Below are positions 1 through 7,284 of a stretch of 64,000 bases of DNA, one piece after another. Origin of the DNA: Hyphomicrobium album (GTDB taxonomy: Bacteria; Pseudomonadota; Alphaproteobacteria; Rhizobiales; Hyphomicrobiaceae); the NCBI RefSeq assembly GCF_009708035.1, contig NZ_WMBQ01000001.1, forward strand, positions 1,612,001 through 1,676,000, in the 5' to 3' direction. The number at the start of each line of letters is the position of its first letter. Positions within the stretch are counted from its first letter, which is position 1. The position numbers and the translations under genes were made by a program. The notes under the pieces are model-generated. The model worked only from the letters and a program-made list of their open reading frames with translations. It made no database searches and was not told where the DNA came from.

Positions 1-966
1 TGTGACCTCTGGAGCGTTCTTGTACTGATCGTAGACCTGCAGAAAGCGCGACGTCTGACCGGTGGCGTCGTTCACGACCTGCTGCTTGTAGCCTTCTGCA
101 CCTTGTAGAATGCGATCGGCCTGGCCGCGCGCCTCCGGCACGACCTTGTTGAAGTAGGCATAGGCCTCGTTCTGCAGACGCTCCTTGTCGGCGCGGGCGG
201 CCTGAACGTCGCGGAACGCATCGATGACCTCACCCGGAGGGTCGACCTTCTGCAGCTGCACCTGGTCGACCTGAATACCGGCGCCGTAGCTGTCGAGCGT
301 CCTCTGCATCAATGCCTGCACGGCTTCCTCGGTCTTCTGTCGCTCCTGCGTCAGGATCGGCTGGATGTTGGACTGGCCGACGACCTCGCGCATGGCGCTC
401 TCGGCCACTTCCTTCACGGTGGTGTCCGGGTTCTGAATGTTGAAGAGGTACTTCTCGGCGTCCTGGATCCGCCAGAAGACGACGAAGTCGATGTCGACGA
501 TGTTCTCGTCGCCCGTGAGCATCAGGCTCTCGGCGCGCTCGTCGCGCACGCCGGCATTGAGGCGGCCGGCGGTCGAGCGCACGCCCACCTCAATGATGTT
601 CTGGCGCGTGACCTTCGGTAGCCGGACCTCGTCTATCGGATAGGGCAGGCGGAAGTGGAGGCCAGGCGGATACTTCTCGACGAACTTGCCGAAGCGCATG
701 ACGACGCCGAGCTCATCCGGATTGACGCGGAAGGTGAACGCCTGCCACGCGATCACCGCGCAGGCGATGACGGCGACGAGGAACAGGAGAGGGCCGGGGA
801 TGCCGCCGCCGTGCATGACCTGTTTCACCTTGTCCTGACCGCGCTTCAGCATTTCCTCCAGATCCGGCGGCTGTCCACCGCCGCTCGGCCCCTGCCCCCA
901 CGGACCTCCGCCGTTGCCGCCGCCGCTTTTCCAGCCGCCGCCGCCACTCTGATTATTCCAGGGCAT
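1..966 (-). CDS. hflK: HflK, FtsH protease modulator (3' end outside window)
   Basis: HflK forms a membrane complex with HflC that surrounds and restrains the FtsH protease. 322 codons are visible and the frame runs off the left edge, so the C-terminus is missing. The Met-Pro-Trp-Asn start is followed by a Gly/Pro-rich cytoplasmic stretch (residues about 8-33), one transmembrane helix (about 60-77), then the SPFH/Band-7 domain beginning NPDELGVVMRFGK. The motifs RLPYPIDEVRLP and the Ala/Glu-rich segment KERLQNEAYAYF are typical. It is the last visible gene of the minus-strand run CPBP-thyA-folA-hflK; hflC would be expected next, beyond base 1. The 219-base gap to folA could hold its own promoter, but I see no clear one. 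Confidence 0.95.
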   Translation of the reverse strand, partial: MPWNNQSGGGGWKSGGGNGGGPWGQGPSGGGQPPDLEEMLKRGQDKVKQVMHGGGIPGPLLFLVAVIACAVIAWQAFTFRVNPDELGVVMRFGKFVEKYPPGLHFRLPYPIDEVRLPKVTRQNIIEVGVRSTAGRLNAGVRDERAESLMLTGDENIVDIDFVVFWRIQDAEKYLFNIQNPDTTVKEVAESAMREVVGQSNIQPILTQERQKTEEAVQALMQRTLDSYGAGIQVDQVQLQKVDPPGEVIDAFRDVQAARADKERLQNEAYAYFNKVVPEARGQADRILQGAEGYKQQVVNDATGQTSRFLQVYDQYKNAPEVT

Positions 967-1185
967 TATAGAGGTCCTTCAATCCTTTAGGGGGTAGCGC
1001 CATCTCTGCGGCCGCAGGGTTCGGCCGCCAGGTCCCATCCCTTATTCTCGGCGGGAAGGTTGGCGTCTCGCTTATAGGACAGGCTGTCCCTGCAGCGCAA
1101 ACACGCTCGTTAGATTTGGTGGCTGGGTCGCACCTTCAAGCGGCGGCGAGCCGAAGTACCGGCAAACCTTTACCTTGCTGACCGA

Positions 1186-1689
1186 TCAGCGGCGTCGCAG
1201 CTCGATCAATGTTGCCGAGAAATCGTCGTTCGGGCCGCGCGGCAGCGCCTCGCGCGCCGCCTCCTGCCATTCACCCCAATCGATTGTCGGAAAGTGCGCG
1301 TCGCCTGGGGGGCTGCCGTGGACCTCCGTCTTGTAGATACGGTCGGCGATGGGCAGCGCTGCGGCGAACACCGATGTGCCGCCAATGACGGCGATCTCGT
1401 CGACACCACGTTTATTCGCACAATCACGCGCGATGGCGAGCGCGGTGTCGAAGTCGCTGGCGATGATGGCGCCGTCTGGCTTGTAGCCGGCGCTGCGGGA
1501 CACGACGATGTTGTCGCGCCCGTCGAGCGGCTTCTTCAGCGACTGGAACGTGCGCCGCCCCATGATCAGCGGCTTGCCCATGGTGAGGCGACGGAACGTC
1601 TTGAGATCGGACGAGATATGCCACGGCAGCGTTCCGTCGCGGCCGATGACGCCGTTGTCGGCAACCGCCACGACGAGGGAGATGATCAT
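1186..1689 (-). CDS. folA: Dihydrofolate reductase
   Basis: Reduces dihydrofolate to tetrahydrofolate with NADPH, regenerating the cofactor oxidised by thymidylate synthase encoded just upstream. 167 residues, normal for a chromosomal DHFR. Visible family features: N-terminal strand MIISLVVAVADNGVIG, substrate loop LPWHISSDLKTF with the active-site Asp, the KPLIMGRRTF segment and the NADPH-binding VIGGTSVF. The start lies 9 bases after the thyA stop, so the two genes are almost certainly cotranscribed. This is the true FolA; a second DHFR-fold protein near 11.6-12.2 kb is a RibD-like paralogue. Confidence 0.95.
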   Translation of the reverse strand: MIISLVVAVADNGVIGRDGTLPWHISSDLKTFRRLTMGKPLIMGRRTFQSLKKPLDGRDNIVVSRSAGYKPDGAIIASDFDTALAIARDCANKRGVDEIAVIGGTSVFAAALPIADRIYKTEVHGSPPGDAHFPTIDWGEWQEAAREALPRGPNDDFSATLIELRRR

Positions 1690-1698
1690 GCGCGCTGC

Positions 1699-2493
1699 CT
1701 AGACCGCGATGGGCGCGGCGATGTGCGGGTGGGGATCGTAGCCGACCAGCTTGAAGTCGTCGTACTTGAACTTGAAGATCGACGTGACGGCCGGATTGAT
1801 TTCCATGCGCGGCAGCGCCCGCGGCTTGCGGAGCAGCTGCTCATCGGCCTGGTCCAGGTGATTGAGATAGAGGTGCGCGTCGCCGAAGGTGTGCACGAAT
1901 TCCCCGGGTTTGAGGCCCGTCACCTGCGCCATCATCAGCGTCAGTAAGGCGTAGGAGGCGATGTTGAACGGTACGCCGATGAACACGTCAGCCGAGCGCT
2001 GATAGAGCTGGCAGGAGAGACGGCCATCGGCGACGTAGAACTGGAACAGGCAATGGCACGGCGCCAGCGCCATGTCGGGAATGTCGGCCGGGTTCCAGGC
2101 CGACACGATCATGCGGCGGCTGTCGGGATTGGTCTTGAGCGTCTCGATGACCTCGGTGATCTGGTCTATGGACCGGCCGTCGGGTGTCGCCCACGACCGC
2201 CACTGCTTGCCGTAGACCGGACCGAGGTTGCCGTCCTCGTCCGCCCACTCGTCCCAGATGGTGACGCCATTTGCCTTCAAGTAGGCAGTGCTGGTCTCGC
2301 CGGCGAGGAACCAAATCAGTTCGTGGACGATCGACTTCAGGTGCAGCTTCTTGGTCGTCACCAGCGGAAAGCCGTCGGCGAGGTCGAAGCGCATCTGGTG
2401 GCCGAAAACGGACAGCGTCCCGGTGCCGGTGCGATCCGTCTTCCGGACACCTTCATCGCGCACGCGGCGCATCAGATCGAGATACTGCTGCAT
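1699..2493 (-). CDS. thyA: Thymidylate synthase
   Basis: Converts dUMP to dTMP using methylene-tetrahydrofolate, making dihydrofolate for FolA. The ATG at 2493 gives 264 residues, the usual length of the E. coli-type enzyme, and opens [11 protein letters not shown] as in the family; the frame stays open 28 codons further upstream, but that extension is Arg/Ser-rich and not family-like. Catalytic Cys lies in [10 protein letters not shown], followed by the phosphate-binding [30 protein letters not shown] near the N-terminus is also typical. It follows the CPBP protease gene by 31 bases and precedes folA by 9. Confidence 0.97.
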   Translation of the reverse strand: MQQYLDLMRRVRDEGVRKTDRTGTGTLSVFGHQMRFDLADGFPLVTTKKLHLKSIVHELIWFLAGETSTAYLKANGVTIWDEWADEDGNLGPVYGKQWRSWATPDGRSIDQITEVIETLKTNPDSRRMIVSAWNPADIPDMALAPCHCLFQFYVADGRLSCQLYQRSADVFIGVPFNIASYALLTLMMAQVTGLKPGEFVHTFGDAHLYLNHLDQADEQLLRKPRALPRMEINPAVTSIFKFKYDDFKLVGYDPHPHIAAPIAV

Positions 2494-2524
2494 GGTCTGA
2501 ATATAGGGCGATTCCGCCGACCCT

Positions 2525-3229
2525 CTAAGTCGGCGGCACCGGTACCGGCGGCAGCGTGATGAAATACAGCGCCACACCGATCGCCGTGTTGTAGACGGCG
2601 TGGCAGAAAATCGTCACCCACACGCTCCCCGTGCGCACCAGCAGCCACGAGAAATAGAGGCCGATCGCCAGCACCTCTATGAGCCCGAAGACTGAATAGC
2701 CGTGAATGACTGTCCACAGCGCAGAGGTTATGCCGGCCGCGCCCCATAGACCCAGCCGCGATTTGGCCAACCCGGAGAAGAGGAAACCGCGAAACAACAG
2801 CTCCTCCGACAGGGGGGCGCCGATGCCAATTGCGAGCAGCGCCAGAACCGGCTCCTTCTGGATCAAATCGCCGATAAGGCGCAGGTCGCCCACCACGACC
2901 TCTGGTTTCCACGTGGCCACCAGCGCCGTCCACGCGCCGGTGACAACGAATAGCGGGATCAGAGCGAGGAAGGCCACTTTCCATCCCCCGCGAGGTGGTC
3001 GCAGCGCGAGCATCTCGGAGCGATTGGATGAGTAAAATCCGGCAGCTCCCCAAGTGAGCAGGATCAGCGGAATTTGACCCGCAAGGAGTCCGACCGCGAG
3101 AGGTAGAGGCGACATCAAAGCCGTCTCCAAGCCGGTCTCGGCCTGGCCGCTGAGGAACACCACAGCCAGTGAGGCACCAATGCTGATGGCGATGGAGAGG
3201 AGCCCCATCACCACGGCCCCCGGAAGCAC
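2525..3229 (-). CDS. CPBP family intramembrane glutamic endopeptidase
   Basis: Multi-pass membrane protein of the CPBP/Abi (CAAX protease-like) family, 234 residues from the GTG at 3229. The signature is present: EELLFRG (about residues 153-159) for the catalytic Glu pair, His in WTVIHGYS, and CHAVYN near the C-terminus. Hydrophobic segments cover most of the rest. Substrates of bacterial CPBP proteins are mostly unknown. The reading frame is open back to a stop at 3338-3340 and encodes a plausible amphipathic lead-in (PAYVPRTGWPAW just before the GTG), but no ATG, GTG or TTG exists there, so the start is uncertain. It lies 31 bases upstream of thyA on the same strand. Confidence 0.87.
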   Translation of the reverse strand: MLPGAVVMGLLSIAISIGASLAVVFLSGQAETGLETALMSPLPLAVGLLAGQIPLILLTWGAAGFYSSNRSEMLALRPPRGGWKVAFLALIPLFVVTGAWTALVATWKPEVVVGDLRLIGDLIQKEPVLALLAIGIGAPLSEELLFRGFLFSGLAKSRLGLWGAAGITSALWTVIHGYSVFGLIEVLAIGLYFSWLLVRTGSVWVTIFCHAVYNTAIGVALYFITLPPVPVPPT

Positions 3230-3478
3230 CGCCCACGCGGGCCAGCCAGTGCGCGGGACGTAAGCTGGAGTTGCCTCGCCCGCGCTGGCTTCTATCGCTG
3301 GAACTGTCAGTTTCGGCTCCCACTTCCGGCCCCGCAGTCAAGCGCGCGGCACTCCCATGCTTGCGCTATAGCACGACCGCGGCGACACGCATCTGGTCGT
3401 TCATGCCGCGCCGCAAAGCCGTGTGCGACAGGCTCGGGCATGCTTACCGAATGCTTGGTGCGGAGTGCGTTGCGGGAG

Positions 3479-3513
3479 GCCTGCACATGTCCCGGGAGGA
3501 GCAGGCTTTTTTT
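3479..3513 (+). terminator. Intrinsic terminator with no obvious upstream gene
   Basis: Plus-strand hairpin GCCTGC (3479-3484) / GCAGGC (3501-3506) followed at once by seven T (3507-3513). The stem can be extended by A-T and G-T pairs into the T-run. No plus-strand gene ends here: the nearest gene upstream is the CPBP gene on the other strand. Bases 3230-3478 hold no recognisable CDS or tRNA. Either an unrecognised short transcript ends here or the structure belongs to the ssrA promoter region. Confidence 0.5.
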
Positions 3514-3535
3514 CCGCCGCATCTGCCTCTATATT
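3507..3535 (+). promoter_or_regulatory. Possible ssrA promoter
   Basis: TATATT at 3530-3535 is a good -10 box placed about 7 bases before the first hairpin of the acceptor RNA. A 17-base spacing puts the -35 box in the T-run 3507-3512, which is a poor match, so only the -10 is persuasive. This is inference from position and composition. Confidence 0.35.
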
Positions 3536-3539
3536 GAGC

Positions 3540-3836
3540 GGGCCGGATTCGTCCGGCTATGGCGATAAACGCGGTCGTAATAAGCCGATCGGACCCGGGG
3601 GCAGTACCCGGCGCCTCCACCACATGCCCGTGTAGCGCACAGCTCGGCGCGGGCATCTGATGGGGGCGAACTAGGATCGACGAAGGTGTAAAGGGCTTAG
3701 CTTTCGCTCGGCATGGTTCCGCCGTCATCGGGCCATTCAGAATAGTTGCCAATGACAACTATGCTGAGGCTGCTCTCGCTGCGTAATGCAGTGCGATTAG
3801 CCTGAACTTGAAGCCCTTACCCTTAGCCGGGTAAGG
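3540..3836 (+). ncRNA. ssrA: tmRNA, circularly permuted two-piece form
   Basis: tmRNA rescues stalled ribosomes and tags the peptide for proteolysis. Gene order is reversed as known in alphaproteobacteria: acceptor piece first, then coding piece. The acceptor piece begins near a perfect hairpin GCCGGA-TTCG-TCCGGC (3542-3557), contains a T-arm (CCGGG 3595-3599, seven-base loop, CCCGG 3607-3611) and ends CGCCTCC-ACCA (3612-3622) with an encoded CCA. After a 39-base intervening segment the coding piece starts GGGGGCG (3662-3668), which pairs with CGCCTCC as the acceptor stem (one G-U). The tag frame at 3748-3786 reads ANDNYAEAALAA followed by TAA. An AAGGGCTT/AAGCCCTT pairing (about 3691 and 3811) closes the coding piece. 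The outer ends are approximate. sspB, which recognises the tag, follows directly. Confidence 0.93.
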
Positions 3837-3844
3837 CGCGGTCC

Positions 3845-3880
3845 GGAGGGCACCGGGCAACAGAAGCCCTCCAATTATTC
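3845..3880 (+). terminator. Probable ssrA terminator
   Basis: GGAGGGC (3845-3851) and GCCCTCC (3866-3872) form a 7-bp stem followed by AATTATTCTC, an AT-rich but not pure T tail. An earlier 8-bp hairpin CCTTACCC/GGGTAAGG (3815-3836) overlaps the presumed 3' end of the coding RNA and may be a processing signal instead. Confidence 0.45.
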
Positions 3881-3936
3881 TCTCGAGCCACCGACGGGGT
3901 GCTAGAGGGACGACCGGGGACCAATAAGCGAGACCG

Positions 3937-4641
3937 ATGGCGGCCGAGCCGACGATCGACTACGAGGCCTTAGCCCAGGACGCCCTGCGCGGCGTCGTGC
4001 GCACTGTCCTTGTCCAGGCGGCCAAGACGGGCCTGCCGGGGGAGCACCATTTCTATATTTCGTTCGATACGGGCGCCTCTGGCGTCGTCCTCTCCAAGCG
4101 CTTGAAGGACAAGTATCCGTCCGAAATGACCATCGTCCTCCAGCACCGCTTCTGGGATCTGTCCGTTTCGGATTCCGGGTTCGAGGTGAAGCTGACGTTC
4201 GACGGCATCCCCGAGCGCCTCGTCGTTCCGTTCGCTGCCATCCGCGTGTTCTTCGATCCATCCGTGCGCTACGGCATGCAATTCGAAGATCCGAACGCCG
4301 AGCCAGAGTTGGGCGATAGCGTGGGCCAACGCTTCGGCGCCCGTACGAATGAGCGAGCCAACGGCGGTCGCACCAATTTGCGCTCCACCGCGCCGAAGAA
4401 ACCGCGCGTTCCGCGCAAGAAGAGCGAGCCTGCCGCGGCGACGCCAACGCCCGGCCCGCAGCCGGCCGCCGGGGCGACGCCCGCGGCGCCACCTGTACAG
4501 CTCAAGCCGCAAGCGCCTGCACCTGCGCCGACGCCGCTGCAGCCCGTAGCAGCCAAAGCCAACGATGCAGGCGACGACAAGCCCAAGCAGGACAATGGCG
4601 GCGCACAGATCGTGCGGCTCGACGCCTTCCGCAAGAAGTAG
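3937..4641 (+). CDS. sspB: SspB, ssrA-tag adaptor for ClpXP (alpha type)
   Basis: Binds the ssrA degradation tag and hands tagged proteins to ClpX. 234 residues. The N-terminal half (about 1-125) is the folded tag-binding domain: DYEALAQDALRGVVRTVL, HHFYISFDT, then LSKRLKDKYPSEMTIVLQH and the end of the fold in VPFAAIRVFFDPS. The second half is a Pro/Ala-rich linker ending in a short basic/hydrophobic tail (IVRLDAFRKK), the expected place for the ClpX-binding peptide. It lies about 100 bases downstream of ssrA on the same strand and could be cotranscribed or have its own promoter. It converges on the DUF302 gene. Confidence 0.93.
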   Translation: MAAEPTIDYEALAQDALRGVVRTVLVQAAKTGLPGEHHFYISFDTGASGVVLSKRLKDKYPSEMTIVLQHRFWDLSVSDSGFEVKLTFDGIPERLVVPFAAIRVFFDPSVRYGMQFEDPNAEPELGDSVGQRFGARTNERANGGRTNLRSTAPKKPRVPRKKSEPAAATPTPGPQPAAGATPAAPPVQLKPQAPAPAPTPLQPVAAKANDAGDDKPKQDNGGAQIVRLDAFRKK

Positions 4642-4646
4642 TCTTT

Positions 4647-5150
4647 CTAAACGCTTTCCCGGCCGCAGATTGCCTGCACGACCGCGTCGATCTTGTCGTC
4701 GAGCTGACGGCCGATCGCGTCGATCGTCGCGTTGCCGAGCGTTGCGAGAGACGAGCCCGGTCTATCGAATGAAATCCGCGCACCGCTGCCATCACCTGCG
4801 TAGATCGCGACGCGGAACGGCACGTACAGAGCCCCCAGCGGATCGATGTCTAGAATCCGCGTCGCGATGACGGGGTTACCGACGAGATAGAGGCGGCACT
4901 TTTTCGGATACCCGGATAGCGACGTGAGCTGTCCCTGGTTGATCGCCGCAATGATCATCAGCCCGAAGCTGCCGGCAATCTTCGCGGCCTCCGCCTCCAC
5001 GTCCGGCCACGGCGCGCGGCGCTCGACAAATCCCTGCGCCGTCGCCGGATGCCAAGTCCCCAATGTGCTCTCGAAGCGTTGCGACAGCTCGTCGTACGGC
5101 AAGCCCGTCGGAACATCGGTTCGCGCAATGGTTCCAGTCATTGTGGTCAT
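4647..5150 (-). CDS. DUF302 family protein
   Basis: 167 residues from ATG 5150 (MTTMTGTIAR). It matches the DUF302 fold family: the LPYDELSQRFESTLG segment, a central FGLMIIAAINQG segment, YLVGNPVIATRILDIDPLGALYVPFRVAIYA, and an Asp/Gln-rich C-terminal helix. The biochemical role is not established; DUF302 proteins have been suggested to bind small molecules. There is no signal peptide, so it is probably cytoplasmic. It ends 5 bases from the convergent sspB stop. Confidence 0.75.
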   Translation of the reverse strand: MTTMTGTIARTDVPTGLPYDELSQRFESTLGTWHPATAQGFVERRAPWPDVEAEAAKIAGSFGLMIIAAINQGQLTSLSGYPKKCRLYLVGNPVIATRILDIDPLGALYVPFRVAIYAGDGSGARISFDRPGSSLATLGNATIDAIGRQLDDKIDAVVQAICGRESV

Positions 5151-5260
5151 GGGCGCCTCGCTCGCTGCGGCGCCATTTAGTGGATGCAGTGGTTGCGGCC
5201 AGTTTAATGGAGGCGCCGAGGCCGAGATTGCTCAGCTGGCGCACCCCAATGAGAGCTCAC

Positions 5261-5995
5261 CTACCACTTTGCCTTCCCCCAATCGACGACCCCAAAATCG
5301 GTGACGAGCGCTGCTACGCGGCCCTGCGCGTCGTAACCGAACCAAGAGGCATAGAACCCGTCGCCCCAGCCGCTGGTGAACATGACGATGTTGCCCGGCC
5401 CCATATCGACATCGAGGTGAAACGTCGGCGTGCCGGGACCAGCGGTGAGCTTATCGCCCTGCGTGATCCAGCCCTGGGCGATGTCCTCGTCCGCCATCAT
5501 CTTCGGCGACGCGGCAGCACCCGTCTCGGCATCGAGGAAGCTACCGGTGCCGGCATCCACCGGATAGCCGAAGATCTCGTCCACCTTCAGGGTCGCTGCG
5601 TCTTGCCCGGCGACGAGCGCCATCTCCCAGCGCACTACCAGCGCGGAGGAAATCGCGAGCCGCGCGAGCGCTACGCGCCGAGCGTCGTTGCCGCCCTCGA
5701 CCAGCGCCAGCCGCACCGGATACTTCCCGGCCGGCACCGACACCGTGAACGCGGGGCGATCCATATTCACAAACGGATCGCAGGCAATGACCTTGCCGCT
5801 CGGCAGGCGTAACTGGCCCGCCTCGAAGACGCGGAAACCCACCGTGTCCTCGCCGACTTGCGCTTTCCAGCCCGGCACGAATGCCAAGTCGAACGCGCGG
5901 GCGTAGGGGGGCGGCGCGCCACCGGCGCCAGCGACCGGCGCCGCCGCGCTTACTCCGGCGAACAGCCACGTGATGTACCGCAGGAGACGTTGCAT
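5261..5995 (-). CDS. DUF4241 domain protein with signal peptide
   Basis: 244 residues from the ATG at 5995 (MQRLLRYITWLFAGVSAAAP), which opens a clear signal peptide ending near AGA; longer upstream starts add non-hydrophobic sequence. Mature protein: AFDLAFVPGWKAQ, a LPSGKVIACDPFV segment, YPVRLALVEG, IFGYPVDAGTGSFLDAET, then the C-terminal block IVMFTSGWGDGFYASWFGYD and VTDFGVVDW. These are the conserved blocks of DUF4241, a family of unknown function. Export to the periplasm is inferred from the signal peptide. It diverges from the gene beginning at 6059, 63 bases away. Confidence 0.78.
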   Translation of the reverse strand: MQRLLRYITWLFAGVSAAAPVAGAGGAPPPYARAFDLAFVPGWKAQVGEDTVGFRVFEAGQLRLPSGKVIACDPFVNMDRPAFTVSVPAGKYPVRLALVEGGNDARRVALARLAISSALVVRWEMALVAGQDAATLKVDEIFGYPVDAGTGSFLDAETGAAASPKMMADEDIAQGWITQGDKLTAGPGTPTFHLDVDMGPGNIVMFTSGWGDGFYASWFGYDAQGRVAALVTDFGVVDWGKAKW

Positions 5996-6058
5996 CGGCC
6001 GGCCGCGTGCTATGCGTTCAGGTCGTACTGAGGATGGGCTTACGCCGGATTTTTGTCC

Positions 6059-6811
6059 ATGCGACCACAGCTGCACGCCGTCATCGAGGAGGCTTATGAG
6101 GTCTTCGGCGACTATCGCGTGCGCCATTCGCTCAGCGTCTGCCACTGCAATTGCTGCATGACGGAGGAGAACGAGCGCGGCTTGCTGAATACGCCGCTGC
6201 GCGACATCCCCTCCAACCTGCTCGCCGAATATACGAACTCGGCGCATGGCTGGGACGATGGGCCGGTGGCGCGCGAGATGCGCTATTTCCTGCCGCGCTA
6301 TCTCGAACTGCTCGCGATTGACGATCCGCCCGACAACGGCGGGATCGACATTTGTCTGCGCCGGCTAGGCTACGCCCATTGGCGCACCAAGTGGCCGGAT
6401 CGCGAGCGCGACGTCATCGATCGCTTTTTCGATGAGTACATGCGTTCGAGCCTCGGGCGTACCGACCTCGTCCTATGGCCCGTCGGCTGGCGGCTCGCCT
6501 TCGACGTCAGTGACGTCCTGACGCTCGTCGTCACCGCCCACGGCGATCTGCAGCGCACCCTCGCTGTGTGGGATGCGGCCGACGACCCATGCGCCGTCAT
6601 CCACATGGCGGCACTGCGCGGGCGCGTGCTGCGCGAGACGTGTCGCACATACTTTCATTCCGCCTATTTGGAGAATCATCGCGAGGCGGCGGACACCATC
6701 GGCGCGTTCCTCATGCGACCCGAGGTGACGCAGCGGATCGAAACGGGGTTCTTTCAGATCGAGGATCCGCGTCTGCAGCAGCTCGTGTCCGACGCTGCGT
6801 GGACCGGATGA
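6059..6811 (+). CDS. Conserved hypothetical protein with CHCNCC motif
   Basis: 250 residues from ATG 6059; a TTG two codons earlier is the only alternative. A Cys cluster near the N-terminus (SVCHCNCCMT, about residues 24-33) is followed by LRDIPSNLLAEYTNSAHGW and REMRYFLPRYLELLA. I have seen the combination Cys cluster plus FLPRYLEL in uncharacterised proteins but cannot give it a function. No signal peptide or membrane helix is visible, so it is probably cytoplasmic. The clustered Cys could bind metal, but that is inference. It shares a short divergent promoter region with the DUF4241 gene. Confidence 0.72.
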   Translation: MRPQLHAVIEEAYEVFGDYRVRHSLSVCHCNCCMTEENERGLLNTPLRDIPSNLLAEYTNSAHGWDDGPVAREMRYFLPRYLELLAIDDPPDNGGIDICLRRLGYAHWRTKWPDRERDVIDRFFDEYMRSSLGRTDLVLWPVGWRLAFDVSDVLTLVVTAHGDLQRTLAVWDAADDPCAVIHMAALRGRVLRETCRTYFHSAYLENHREAADTIGAFLMRPEVTQRIETGFFQIEDPRLQQLVSDAAWTG

Positions 6812-6952
6812 TAGGGTGCGCACGGTTAACAGGTTTGAGTAGGCGGCGACCGCGGATTTGTTACGTCAACCCGGCAAAATTTCGCGCGTAACCAACGCTA
6901 GCGAGGCGCCGTAACTCTCTGCGTGGAAGCAACCCCGCACGGAGAAATTGCC

Positions 6953-7237
6953 ATGAACAAGATCATCATTGGCGCAATCGCGCTCGCCGCGACGGCATCA
7001 CTCGCCTTCGCCGCCGAAGACAGCAGCCTGACCACGAAAGCGATGGACGATCAGCCCGGCACGATGGGCGGCAGCACCTCTACGCCGACTGCGAAGGCGT
7101 CGGACGGCAACCTGACGACCAAGGCTATGCAGGACCAGCCGGGCACGATGGGTGGCAGCACATCGACGCCGACCGCGAAGCCGGACAGCGGCAGCCTTTC
7201 CGAAAAAGCCATGAAGGATCAGCCGGGCACCAAGTAG
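6953..7237 (+). CDS. Small exported protein with 28-residue repeats
   Basis: 94 residues from ATG 6953 (MNKIIIGAIALAATASLAFA), a textbook signal peptide with cleavage after AFA. The mature part is almost only a repeat: two complete copies of a 28-residue unit containing LTTKAM-x-DQPGTMGG followed by STSTPTAK, then a truncated third copy SLSEKAMKDQPGTK. The mature protein is low-complexity and hydrophilic, probably disordered. I do not recognise a family and propose no function. A good AG-rich stretch (CGGAGAAATTGCC) precedes the ATG. Confidence 0.78.
   Translation: MNKIIIGAIALAATASLAFAAEDSSLTTKAMDDQPGTMGGSTSTPTAKASDGNLTTKAMQDQPGTMGGSTSTPTAKPDSGSLSEKAMKDQPGTK
7028..7234 (+). repeat. 84-bp tandem repeat inside the small exported protein
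   Basis: Units at 7028-7111, 7112-7195 and a partial unit 7196-7234, in frame with the coding sequence. DNA copies differ mainly at third positions, which indicates an old duplication under protein-level constraint rather than a very recent one. Confidence 0.85.
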
Positions 7238-7284
7238 CAGCCGCGCCACTAACGAGCTGGGCGGCGCACATCGCGTCGCCTAGC

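Noticed and set aside
3379-3513. Possible 4.5S (SRP) RNA before ssrA
   Set aside because: The conserved GGAAGGAAGCAG-type SRP loop is absent and the hairpin architecture does not fit.
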